DNA of 64,000 bases, from positions 62,001 through 126,000 of the forward strand of contig UQSF01000001.1 in assembly GCA_900543625.1 (NCBI GenBank), given 5' to 3'. The translations under genes were made by a program, and so were the position numbers. Positions 17,348 to 24,653 of this stretch are shown here, one piece after another; the stretch's first letter is position 1, and every line of letters begins with the position of its first letter. This stretch comes from an uncultured Eubacteriales bacterium. Its GTDB lineage: Bacteria; Bacillota; Clostridia; Oscillospirales; Oscillospiraceae. The notes beneath the pieces are model-generated. The model searched no databases. It worked only from the letters and a program-made list of their open reading frames with translations, and was not told the origin of the DNA.

Positions 17348-17896
17348 TTATTCGGCGGCGGGAGCTTCGGCCTCGGCAGCCGGTGCGGCAGCACCGCCCA
17401 TCTGCTCGACGACCTGGTTCAGGCAAACGGCCAGACCCGTGATGGGTGCCAGCATCGTGCCCAGGACCTTGGAGTACAGCGCGTCCTTGTTCTGGAGCTG
17501 CGCAATCTCCGCGATCTCAGCGTCATTGAGGACCTTGCCCTCAAGGAACGCGCCCTTGACGATGAACTTATTGTCCTTCGCCATCTTCTCGCTCATGTCG
17601 TGGATCATGCGGATCGGGACGATCGGGTCTGCCGTGCTGGTAGCGAGCGAAGTCGTACCGTTGAGCAGATCGCTCATCGCCTCGAGGCCGGCGTCCTTGA
17701 GCGCAAAGCGGGTCAGGGTGTTTTTGACGACGGAATACTCCACGTCATTCTGACGCAGCTCGGTGCGCAGCTTGGTGTCTTCATCGACGGTGATGCCCTT
17801 GTAGTCGACGAACACGCCGGCGCTGGCGCTGTTGAGCCGTTCAGCCAGAGCGGCGACGATCGCCTGCTTCTCACTGAGAACTTTTGCGTTCGGCAT
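17348..17896 (-). CDS. rplJ: 50S ribosomal protein L10
   Basis: 182 residues, slightly longer than the usual ~165 because of an Ala/Glu tail (residues 165-182). It starts MPNAKVLSEKQAIV, with VDYKGI near residue 29. It forms the base of the L7/L12 stalk and represses its own operon by binding the L10 leader directly upstream. rplK and rplA are not adjacent. Confidence 0.97.
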   Translation of the reverse strand: MPNAKVLSEKQAIVAALAERLNSASAGVFVDYKGITVDEDTKLRTELRQNDVEYSVVKNTLTRFALKDAGLEAMSDLLNGTTSLATSTADPIVPIRMIHDMSEKMAKDNKFIVKGAFLEGKVLNDAEIAEIAQLQNKDALYSKVLGTMLAPITGLAVCLNQVVEQMGGAAAPAAEAEAPAAE

Positions 17897-17904
17897 AGTG
17901 TGTT

Positions 17905-18039
17905 TTCACCTCCGTGTGAAAGATACACGCCCAAAAAAAATTCCCGCGGCCAAAGCCCCGGAAACAGAATAGAAACATCGTGATAGATGCATCCTCGGCA
18001 GGATTTCCGCGGTCAAGCCACCTGCTGTCTTTGGAGCGC
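17905..18039 (-). promoter_or_regulatory. ribosomal protein L10 leader (autoregulatory RNA)
   Basis: The minus-strand leader has the palindrome TTGGAGCGCTCCAA near its start. It also has the conserved L10-binding core CCTGCCGAGGATGCA near 18003-17989, and a GC-rich hairpin followed by TTTTTTTT (near 17965-17933) that resembles an attenuator. L10 or L10-L7/L12 binding would shut down the operon, by termination at that hairpin or by blocking translation. Confidence 0.85.
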
Positions 18040-18045
18040 TCCAAT

Positions 18046-18074
18046 ATAATACCAGACGTCTGCGCGCGTGTCAA
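18046..18074 (-). promoter_or_regulatory. rplJL promoter
   Basis: Consensus TTGACA and TATTAT with 17-nt spacing on the minus strand, immediately upstream of the L10 leader. Confidence 0.85.
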
Positions 18075-18124
18075 GCATTTTTGCGGGCAAAAATGCATTT
18101 TCTCCTGCCGTGTGTGCGCTTTTT

Positions 18125-18166
18125 AAAAAGCGAGATGCCCCCCGGAGGAGCACCGGAGACCATCTC
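18125..18166 (-). terminator. terminator upstream of the rplJ promoter
   Basis: Two-part hairpin GAGATG/CATCTC plus CCGG/CCGG, followed by GCTTTTT on the minus strand; it insulates the rplJ promoter from upstream transcription. Confidence 0.75.
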
Positions 18167-18201
18167 AAAAATCCCACAAAAAACTTTTACCCTAAACTGC
18201 T
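18125..18201 (-). ncRNA. candidate short RNA with a UGCUCCU loop, or terminator of the MBL gene
   Basis: The minus strand has a promoter-like pair (18208-18236), then about 35 A/U-rich nt. A two-part hairpin follows (outer arms GAGATG at 18166-18161 and CATCTC at 18137-18132, inner CCGG/CCGG) and then GCTTTTT. The 7-nt apical loop TGCTCCT can pair with GGAGCA- or AGGAG-type ribosome sites, as C-rich loops do in known Firmicutes small RNAs. The same hairpin could simply end the metallo-hydrolase transcript, whose stop is 160 nt upstream. Confidence 0.4.
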
Positions 18202-18207
18202 ATGGTC

Positions 18208-18236
18208 AGTCTAACAAATATTCTCACAAAAGTCAA
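18208..18236 (-). promoter_or_regulatory. promoter-like sequence inside the 427-nt gap upstream of rplJ
   Basis: TTGACT and TAGACT with 17-nt spacing on the minus strand, preceded by an imperfect hairpin (GCCTC/GAGGC, 18237-18260). No gene follows before the terminator at 18125-18166. Confidence 0.45.
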
Positions 18237-18324
18237 GCCTCACTTGTGACAAAGCGAGGCGTCTGCGCATTTTGCACACAGGCGTGTAAGTCTGCTGCAT
18301 ATGCCGCAAAACCGCACGTTTTTT

Positions 18325-18981
18325 TCACCAGCGGATATCAGCAAGCCCCTCACCGAGGGTCATACCGCAGCGGCCGTGGCCGGGATAGAGCGTCAGCTCG
18401 GGCGGCAGCGTGCGCAGAAACGGCACGGTCTGCTCGCCGAGCACGGCGGCGTCGCCGCCGCGCAGCCGCGTGATGACCGCGCAGCCCGGCACGATCGTGT
18501 CGCCGCTGAAAAATGCCTGCGCGCCGATGCGGTAGCATGCGCTGCCGCGCGAGTGCCCGGGCGTGGCGTAGCCCTCGATGTGCAGCGCGCCCCAGTCGAG
18601 CGAGACGCGCTCGGCAAAGGTCATGTCGGGCTCATAGGTTTCGGTCTTGAGGTGCAGCTCGCGCAGAAAATCGCGCGCCGGCGCGCCGCGCGACACGCTC
18701 AGCGCCGCGAGCAGTACGGGCGTCGTGTTGCCGGGATTGCGCAGCCAGGCGGTGCAGTGATCCTGCCAGAGGGTGCGCGCCGAGAGCGCGCGCTGCATCC
18801 GGCCGAGGCCGGAGGTGTGGTCGACGTGCTCGTGTGTGAGCACCAGCAGCACCCGATAGCCCTGCAGCCGCACCATCGTCTCGGCGTCCGGCCACGGGTC
18901 GAGCACGATCGCGTCGCGCCCCTGCGTGACGATGTACATGTTCGAGCCGATCGGCGGGAAGGGGATACGTTGGATCTGCAT
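18325..18981 (-). CDS. MBL-fold metallohydrolase (glyoxalase II-like)
   Basis: 218 residues. The metal motif THEHVDH (HXHXDH) is near residues 72-78. A later GHSRGS supplies a third-ligand histidine, then FSGDTIVPG an aspartate, and YPGHGRCG the last histidine. It begins MQIQRIPFPPIGSNMYIV, typical of YcbL-like hydroxyacylglutathione hydrolase relatives. It starts 5 nt after murI, so the two are co-transcribed; no functional link to cell-wall synthesis is evident. Confidence 0.9.
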   Translation of the reverse strand: MQIQRIPFPPIGSNMYIVTQGRDAIVLDPWPDAETMVRLQGYRVLLVLTHEHVDHTSGLGRMQRALSARTLWQDHCTAWLRNPGNTTPVLLAALSVSRGAPARDFLRELHLKTETYEPDMTFAERVSLDWGALHIEGYATPGHSRGSACYRIGAQAFFSGDTIVPGCAVITRLRGGDAAVLGEQTVPFLRTLPPELTLYPGHGRCGMTLGEGLADIRW

Positions 18982-18986
18982 ACGGC

Positions 18987-19760
18987 TCAGTCCTCCGCAG
19001 GCAGGTCGAGCAGCCTGCGGCTGAGCGGCAGCTCCGACGGGAGACTGTTTTCGAGCGTGACGGTGCCGTGCGTGCCGCCGCGGATCCAGCCGCGGCGCAC
19101 GAGCTGGCGCTGCGTCTCACGCGCCGTGCCGTCGCTGCCGTCGTAGAGCGCGACGCCGCCGAGGGCGGCGCGGATCGCGCGGCGGGCAAACGGGAAGTGT
19201 GTGCAGCCGAGCACGACCGCGTCCACATGCCCGGCGTAGGGGCCGAGCTGCCGCGCCAGATATGCCGTGAGCGCGGGGGAGTCGAGCTCGCCGCGCTCGA
19301 CAAACTCGACCAGTTCCGGACACGGCAGCGGCAGGATCTCGGCGCTGGCGGCGCAGCGCTGCATGAGCGCCGCGAATTTCTCCTCCCGCAGCGTCAGCGG
19401 TGTCGCCAGCACGAGCACGTGCCGGTGCTGCGCCGCGGCGGGCTTGAGCGCCGGCTCGATGCCGATGACCGGGATGTCCGAAAAAGCGGCGCGCAGCGTG
19501 CCGATGGCAGCGCTTGTGGCTGTGTTGCAGGCGATGACGGCGGCCTTGATGCCGCGCGCATACAGCCGGGCGATGACGCTCTGCGTCAGCTCGCGCACCT
19601 CCGCGGCCGGGCGCACGCCGTAGGGCGCGTTTGCCGAGTCGCCGAAGTACAAAAAGTCCTCTCCCGGCATCCGCTGCACGAGTGCGCGCAGAACGCTGAT
19701 GCCGCCGAGGCCGGAGTCAAATACCGCCACGGGGAGCTCCGTTCGCTCCATCACGCGCAC
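18987..19760 (-). CDS. murI: glutamate racemase
   Basis: Makes D-glutamate for peptidoglycan. 257 residues, normal length. FDSGLGGISVL opens the protein after an eleven-residue start, YFGDSANAPYG follows, and the two catalytic cysteines lie in ACNTATS (near 80) and LGCTHFPF (near 185). First gene of a two-gene unit. GGAGG at 6 nt supports the ATG. Confidence 0.97.
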   Translation of the reverse strand: MRVMERTELPVAVFDSGLGGISVLRALVQRMPGEDFLYFGDSANAPYGVRPAAEVRELTQSVIARLYARGIKAAVIACNTATSAAIGTLRAAFSDIPVIGIEPALKPAAAQHRHVLVLATPLTLREEKFAALMQRCAASAEILPLPCPELVEFVERGELDSPALTAYLARQLGPYAGHVDAVVLGCTHFPFARRAIRAALGGVALYDGSDGTARETQRQLVRRGWIRGGTHGTVTLENSLPSELPLSRRLLDLPAED

Positions 19761-19791
19761 CTCCTTTCAAAAATCAGCACAGAATGCCACC

Positions 19792-19819
19792 ATTGTACCA
19801 CAAACGGGATGATTATCAA
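19792..19819 (-). promoter_or_regulatory. murI promoter
   Basis: TTGATA and TACAAT with 16-nt spacing on the minus strand; the -35 box abuts the stop of the upstream oxidase gene. Confidence 0.55.
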
Positions 19820-19820
19820 G

Positions 19821-20540
19821 TCAGACCAGCGACAGTACCTGCCGCGCGGCATAGCCCTCGCTGCGCAGCGCACCGTCGAGCAGCTCGTAGCGCGTGATGT
19901 CCAGACGCACCGCGTGCAGCATTGCGGGCATCTGCTGCAGCTGCTGCAGCTGTACGCCGCGCGCCTCGATCACGCTGCGGTACTCGTCGCTCAGCGGATC
20001 GATGTAGACGGCCTTGCCCGTCATCTGCAGCCCGGCGAGCGAGTCCATGCCGTCGTAGCTGTCGTACACGGCGGCGGAGATCGCGCCGTTCCACCAGATG
20101 CCCTTGAATTTCAGACCACCCTCGGTGAGGATGTAGAGCGCGCCGTTCACGCGCAGATATTCCAGCGGGGTGCACCGCACCCAGTTGCCGCAGCCGGTCG
20201 CGAGCGCGAGCGTGTTGTGTGCGGCCAGAAAGTCGTCGATGCGCGCCCTGAGCGCGTCCGTCGGCATGGGCGCTTCCGGCGGGCAGAAGGCCTTGGCGAT
20301 CAGCTCGGCGGCGGCGACGGTCTCGTCCTCGCCCTTCGGACGGAAGGTCACGCGCTTTTGCACGCCGGCGGTCACGACCGGGCCGCCGGCACCGGCGGCG
20401 ACGGTGATGACATTTGCGTATCCGCTCCAGTCGCGCGGCGCGCGCTCGGCCGGGAAGAGCTTGCAGTTGCCGATGACCGTGCCGAGGATGTAGGCCGTTT
20501 TGCGCACGGCGGCGTCATAGATGATGGCGGTGATGTTCAT
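19821..20540 (-). CDS. pyridoxamine 5'-phosphate oxidase-like flavin protein
   Basis: 239 residues. The part after about residue 95 looks like a split-barrel FMN-binding domain of the PNPOx-like superfamily (LATGCGNWVRCTPLEYLRVNGALYILTEGGLKFKGIWWN). The first ~70 residues (VGNCKLFPAERAPRDW) are a separate short domain I do not recognise. These proteins often reduce or bind flavin, heme or F420; no partner points to a function. The frame is open far upstream, but this ATG has GGAGG at 8 nt and follows a promoter. Confidence 0.75.
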   Translation of the reverse strand: MNITAIIYDAAVRKTAYILGTVIGNCKLFPAERAPRDWSGYANVITVAAGAGGPVVTAGVQKRVTFRPKGEDETVAAAELIAKAFCPPEAPMPTDALRARIDDFLAAHNTLALATGCGNWVRCTPLEYLRVNGALYILTEGGLKFKGIWWNGAISAAVYDSYDGMDSLAGLQMTGKAVYIDPLSDEYRSVIEARGVQLQQLQQMPAMLHAVRLDITRYELLDGALRSEGYAARQVLSLV

Positions 20541-20573
20541 ATGCTTTGCCTCCAGAAAAAGAATCCTGCCAAG

Positions 20574-20602
20574 AGTATACCACGCAAAGAATGGATTGTA
20601 AA
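20574..20602 (-). promoter_or_regulatory. promoter of PNPOx-like gene
   Basis: TTTACA and TATACT with 17-nt spacing on the minus strand. It overlaps the divergent promoter at 20596-20624, so the two may compete for RNA polymerase. Confidence 0.6.
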
Positions 20603-20624
20603 ATTGAAAGGCGGATGTTACAAT
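20596..20624 (+). promoter_or_regulatory. promoter of zinc-ribbon gene
   Basis: TTGTAA and TACAAT with 17-nt spacing, 39 nt before the start codon. Confidence 0.55.
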
Positions 20625-20663
20625 GAGTATATCCAAATACAGATAGAGAAAAGAGGTCTTGCC

Positions 20664-21617
20664 ATGATCTGTCCAAAATGCGGCGCGCAGCTCTCTGACA
20701 GTGCCGTCATCTGCCGCGCCTGCGGTGCGATGCTTCCCGAGCATGCGCTCCCCTCGCAGCAGCCCTGCCGGCCGACGCAGCAGCCTGCGGGCAATGCCGC
20801 GCAGAATGTCTCCGATACTCCGCGCACGTGCGCGCAATGCGGCGCTCCGCTTGAAGACGGTATGCGTTTTTGCACCAACTGCGGCGCGCCCGTTCCCGAG
20901 CGGCCCGACCCGGCGCAGTCCGCGCCGCCCCGGCAGGACACGGCCGCTTCCTTTATTCCGGGCGTCTGCCCGCATTGCGGCAGCCGCCTGAACCCCGGTG
21001 CGCGTTTTTGCACCGTCTGCGGCACGCGCGTACCCGAAGCGCCACAGGGCCAGACCGGCTGGTATGCGTCCGCGCCCGGCGGTGCGGTCTCCTCGCCGGA
21101 GATCGGCGCCAAGCACAAGCCGAAAAAGCTGCTCATCGGTCTGCTGTGCGGCTTTGCCGCACTGGTCGTGATCGCGGCGGTCCTCATCGGCCTCTTTGCC
21201 GCGCACGGCGGCAGCCACGGTACGACCGGAAACACGGAGGTGGACCAGCTCATCGAGCGCTACTTCACGTATTTTGAAAACGACGATATCAGCGGCATGA
21301 ACAAGATCTTCCTGCCGGAGGCGGTCGCCTTCATGCGGGATGATGACGACGGTCTGCTCACCGTTGAGGAGGCGATCGAAGAGCTCGACGACTGGTACAG
21401 CGACTATGGGCGAACGATCGATGACTATGATATCTATGATTCCGACCGGCTCGATGAAGAGGATCTGACCCAGCTGGAGTGGGCGCTGGATGTGCGCATC
21501 GACGACAACCTTGTCGTCGCCTGTGACGTGACGTATGCAGGCGGCGCCGACGAGGATTTCTACTTTGAGTTCGTGCAGGTCAGCGGTCAGTGGTATCTGC
21601 TGTTTGCCATGGACTGA
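20664..21617 (+). CDS. membrane protein with three zinc ribbons
   Basis: 317 residues. Three double-CXXC zinc ribbons occupy about residues 3-21 (CPKC, CRAC), 56-74 (CAQC, CTNC) and 99-117 (CPHC, CTVC), joined by Pro/Gln linkers. A single membrane segment (LLIGLLCGFAALVVIAAVLIGLF) lies near 155-177. The outer ~130 residues are acidic (DDDDG, YSDYG, DDYDIYDSD) and resemble DUF4878/SnoaL-like folds. Such zinc-ribbon membrane proteins are common in Firmicutes and of unknown role, possibly sensing. It lies beside repeat element copy 1. Confidence 0.85.
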   Translation: MICPKCGAQLSDSAVICRACGAMLPEHALPSQQPCRPTQQPAGNAAQNVSDTPRTCAQCGAPLEDGMRFCTNCGAPVPERPDPAQSAPPRQDTAASFIPGVCPHCGSRLNPGARFCTVCGTRVPEAPQGQTGWYASAPGGAVSSPEIGAKHKPKKLLIGLLCGFAALVVIAAVLIGLFAAHGGSHGTTGNTEVDQLIERYFTYFENDDISGMNKIFLPEAVAFMRDDDDGLLTVEEAIEELDDWYSDYGRTIDDYDIYDSDRLDEEDLTQLEWALDVRIDDNLVVACDVTYAGGADEDFYFEFVQVSGQWYLLFAMD

Positions 21618-21627
21618 CCCCCAAAAT

Positions 21628-21667
21628 AACACCGCCCCCGGCAGCTTCGGCTGCCGGGGGCGGTGTT
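21628..21667 (+). terminator. hairpin flanking repeat copy 1, left side
   Basis: Perfect 17-bp stem with a CTTCGG loop, 10 nt after the zinc-ribbon stop. It lacks a T-run and is followed after 3 nt by the repeat element. Its 24-nt core CCCCGGCAG-CTTCGG-CTGCCGGGG is identical to the hairpin at 21868-21899. Confidence 0.75.
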
Positions 21668-21670
21668 AGA

Positions 21671-21865
21671 CTGTCAAAAAGTATTACTTTTTGACACGGG
21701 GATTTGCGGCCTGACTGCAGCGCACGCGCCGCTCGCCAAAAGCGAACGGCGCGCACGTTTGCAGGCCGAGCAGTATTTTCTCAGCCGCACATGTCGCCTG
21801 AGAAAATGATCGGACTTTCTTTCGCCGCTGCGGCGGCGAAACTCTACGAGGTTTTTGACAAGCTG
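21671..21865 (-). repeat. structured dispersed repeat, copy 1 (reverse orientation)
   Basis: 195 bp, inverted relative to copies 2 and 3. Read on the minus strand it starts CAGCTTGTCAAAAACC and ends CTTTTTGACAG, so the ends form short inverted repeats. It contains four hairpins: TTCGCCG/CGGCGAA; ATTTTCTCAG/CTGAGAAAAT; a long stem inside CGGCCTGCA...TGCAGTCAGGCCG; and a 12-bp terminal palindrome TGTCAAAAAGTA/TACTTTTTGACA. It lies between the convergent zinc-ribbon and sbcC genes. Short open frames through it are by-products of the base composition. Confidence 0.9.
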
Positions 21866-21867
21866 AT

Positions 21868-21905
21868 ACGTCCCCGGCAGCTTCGGCTGCCGGGGACGTT
21901 TTTTT
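21868..21905 (+). terminator. terminator flanking repeat copy 1, right side
   Basis: 13-bp stem ACGTCCCCGGCAG with a CTTCGG loop, followed by TTTTTTT on the plus strand. It shares its core with the left hairpin but carries the only T-run. It would therefore end zinc-ribbon transcripts after they pass through the whole repeat. Confidence 0.85.
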
Positions 21906-21911
21906 GCGTCG

Positions 21912-24653
21912 TTATGCCTGCACCTGCACACGGCTGCCGCCGCTGCGGTCTTTGGTAACGATGATCTGCCGGTCGATGCGCTCCTTGAGCTCCGCAACGT
22001 GGGAGATGATGCCCACGATCCGGCAGCCGCCCGACACGCCCACGAGCGCGGTCAGCGCCTGCTGCAGCGCCTCGCTGTCGAGCGAGCCGAAGCCCTCGTC
22101 GACGAACATCGCCTCAAGCTGTACGCCGCCGGCGCTCGACTGCACCTCGTCTGACAGACCGAGCGCCAGCGACAGGGAGGCGGCAAACGTCTCGCCGCCG
22201 GAGAGCGTCTTGACGCTGCGCGCCGTGCCGTTGTAGTGGTCGACGACCTCGAGCTCCAGCCCGGTCTGACTGCGATTGTCGCCCGCACGCTCGCAGCGGC
22301 GCAGCTCGTACTGCCCGCCGGACATGATGAGCAGGCGCGTGTTCGCGCGCCCGAGAATGCGGTCGAAATACGCGGCCTGCAAAAACGCCTCGAGCGTAAT
22401 CTTCTCCTGTCCGGGGATGGCGCCGTTCGCGGTCGCCGCCAGCGCGTGCACCCATTGCCAGCGCTCGTGCGCAGCGTCGTATTCCTGCCGCTGCGTGTCG
22501 AGCTTGGCGCGCGCCGTGCGGTTTTGCTGCAGCCGCGTGTCGAGGGCGTTCATCTGCGCCTGCAGCGCGTCGATGCGCGCGCTGAGTGCATCACACTGCG
22601 CTTGCAGCGCGGCGATGTCCGCCGCCGGCGCGGCGTCTGTCTGCGTGTGCAGCGTGGCGATCTTTCCGCGCAGCTGCGCGCACTTGGCCTGCGCCGCAGC
22701 GTGCTGCTTTTGCGCCGTGTCAAGTGCCTGCCGCAGCGCCTCATGCTGCGTCTGTGCCTGTGTGAGCGCGGCCTTTGCCGCATTGCTGTCCGCGTGCGGC
22801 AGCTCGGCTGCACGGTTGGCTGCGGCGGCATCCAGTTCGTCGCAGCGCGCGGCACGCGCGGCGCAGTCGGTCTCACCGGCCTGGATCGCATCGCGCTGCT
22901 GCTGCAGCTTCGTCTCCTGTTCAGACAGCCCGTCTGCAAGCGTCTGCAGCTTATCGAGCTGCGCTCTCTGCTCCGCCAGCCGTCCGGCACAGCCGCGCGC
23001 GTCCTGCGCGGCTTTTTCCTGCAGCGCGGGGAGCGTTTGCGCCAGCGTCTTCGGGTCGAGCGGCGGCGTCAGCGCCGCGCACGCCGTTTCCAGAGCTTCA
23101 CGCACGGCCGTGAGCTGCCCGCGCAGAGCAGCGGCCTTCGCGCTGCGTTCCTCGGCGTCTCGCTGTGCCCGCTCGCTGTCGGCTTTTGCGCGCTTGCGCG
23201 CGGCAGCGTCCGGCGTTTGCTCCGGCGCGGCGGCAGGGCAGGGGTGTTCCGTCGCACCGCAGACCGGGCAGGGCTGCCCGGGCGTGAGCGTGCGTGCAAG
23301 GATGCCCGCCTGTGCGTCGAGATAGGCGCGGTCGAGCGCGCTGTAGTATGCCGATGCCGCCTGTGCCGCCCCGGCCGCCTGCGTGTACTTCTCCTGCGCG
23401 GCTTCGAGCTTTTTCTGCAGCTCGGCGCACCGTTTGCGCTGCCGGTCGAGTTCGGTCAGCGCCTTGCATCGCTGCTCGGCCGCCTTCTGCTCCTGCGCGG
23501 TCTGCTCGGCGGCCACGGCCAGCTTCGGCTGCTCGGCGAGCTGCTCACGTGCGCTTTTGCACGTCTGCTCCGTCGCCTGTGCCTGTGCGCGCGCCTGCTC
23601 CAGCGCTGCGGTTTTCTCCTCCAGCGCTTCGCGCGCGGCCTTGGCCTGTGCGCGCTGCTTGTCCAGCTGCTCGTATTGGCCGAGCGCGTCCTGAAGCCGC
23701 GCGATGTCCTGCAGCAGCTGCTCCATGTCCGGCTGCTTCGCTTCGGCGGTGTCGAGCGCCGTCCGCGCAGACGCCTGCTCGTGCTGCGCCTGTTGGAGGT
23801 CCGCCTCCGCCGTTTTCAGCTCTGCGCGCGCCTGTTCGACCGCCTGCGCCTTGCCGAGATCGGTGAGCAGGCGTGCGTGCTGCGCCTTTGCCTGCTCGTG
23901 CTTTGTGCCCGTCTGCGTCCGGACGTCTGCGTCTGCATCGATCAGTGCGTCGAGCGCCGTCAGCAGCGCGTCCGTGTCCTCTGCGTCCGGCAGCGCATCC
24001 GGGTCGTCGCAGCCGATGGCCTCCGCCGTCGAACGCAGTGCCGCGACCAGCTCGCCGCACCTCTTTTCGAGCGCGGCGGCATCGTCCTTGAGCCGGTTTT
24101 GCAGCGCCAGATACTTTCCCGTGCGGAAGATCTGGCGGAAGATCGCCTTGCGCTCGTCCGTCTGGGCGAGCAGCAGACGGCGAAACTCTCCCTGCGCGAT
24201 CATGGCAATGCGCGAAAACTGCGCCCGGTCCACGCCGATGACCTCCGTCACGGCGGCGGTCACCTCGCGCGTTTTCGTGATCACGCGCCCGTCCGGCATC
24301 GTCAGCTCGGCGTCCGCCTTCTGCACGGTCGTGCCGGTGCCGCGGGTTTTCGGGCGCGTATATTCGGGGTTGCGGCGCACGGTGTAGCGCTCGCCGCCGT
24401 TTGCAAATGTCAGCTCCACGAACGTCGGCGTCTCGGGCTCGGCATACTTGCTGCGCAGCATGGAGCTCTCGCGGGTCTCGCCGCTCGCCTCGCCGTAGAG
24501 CGCGTAGGCGATCGCATCAAAGATCGTCGTCTTTCCGGCGCCGGTGTCGCCGGTGATGAGGTAGAGCCCGGTCGTGCCGAGCGCGTCAAAGTCCACGGTC
24601 GTCTGTCCGGCATACGGTCCGAAGGCGGACATGGTCAGCTTCAGCGGTCTCAT
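21912..24653 (-). CDS. sbcC: exonuclease SbcC (Rad50-like ATPase subunit)
   Basis: 913 residues in the Rad50/SMC plan: N-terminal ATPase half with Walker A GDTGAGKTTIFDAI (about 34-47), two long coiled coils rich in Ala, Gln and Glu, and a zinc hook CPVC in mid-protein. The C-terminal half has the signature LSGGETF and Walker B MFVDEGFGSLD. With SbcD it opens hairpins and trims double-strand ends. Its ATG overlaps the sbcD stop by 4 nt (ATGA), so translation is coupled. The coiled coils are exceptionally Ala/Gln-rich, which gives long open frames on the other strand. Confidence 0.96.
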   Translation of the reverse strand: MRPLKLTMSAFGPYAGQTTVDFDALGTTGLYLITGDTGAGKTTIFDAIAYALYGEASGETRESSMLRSKYAEPETPTFVELTFANGGERYTVRRNPEYTRPKTRGTGTTVQKADAELTMPDGRVITKTREVTAAVTEVIGVDRAQFSRIAMIAQGEFRRLLLAQTDERKAIFRQIFRTGKYLALQNRLKDDAAALEKRCGELVAALRSTAEAIGCDDPDALPDAEDTDALLTALDALIDADADVRTQTGTKHEQAKAQHARLLTDLGKAQAVEQARAELKTAEADLQQAQHEQASARTALDTAEAKQPDMEQLLQDIARLQDALGQYEQLDKQRAQAKAAREALEEKTAALEQARAQAQATEQTCKSAREQLAEQPKLAVAAEQTAQEQKAAEQRCKALTELDRQRKRCAELQKKLEAAQEKYTQAAGAAQAASAYYSALDRAYLDAQAGILARTLTPGQPCPVCGATEHPCPAAAPEQTPDAAARKRAKADSERAQRDAEERSAKAAALRGQLTAVREALETACAALTPPLDPKTLAQTLPALQEKAAQDARGCAGRLAEQRAQLDKLQTLADGLSEQETKLQQQRDAIQAGETDCAARAARCDELDAAAANRAAELPHADSNAAKAALTQAQTQHEALRQALDTAQKQHAAAQAKCAQLRGKIATLHTQTDAAPAADIAALQAQCDALSARIDALQAQMNALDTRLQQNRTARAKLDTQRQEYDAAHERWQWVHALAATANGAIPGQEKITLEAFLQAAYFDRILGRANTRLLIMSGGQYELRRCERAGDNRSQTGLELEVVDHYNGTARSVKTLSGGETFAASLSLALGLSDEVQSSAGGVQLEAMFVDEGFGSLDSEALQQALTALVGVSGGCRIVGIISHVAELKERIDRQIIVTKDRSGGSRVQVQA

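Noticed and set aside
21674..21997. Small protein-like frames in the repeat elements (similar peptides MRPDCSARA... at 21704, 55490 and 60997)
   Set aside because: They recur only because the repeats recur; they have no ribosome sites, and the copies differ mainly by paired changes that preserve RNA stems rather than codons.
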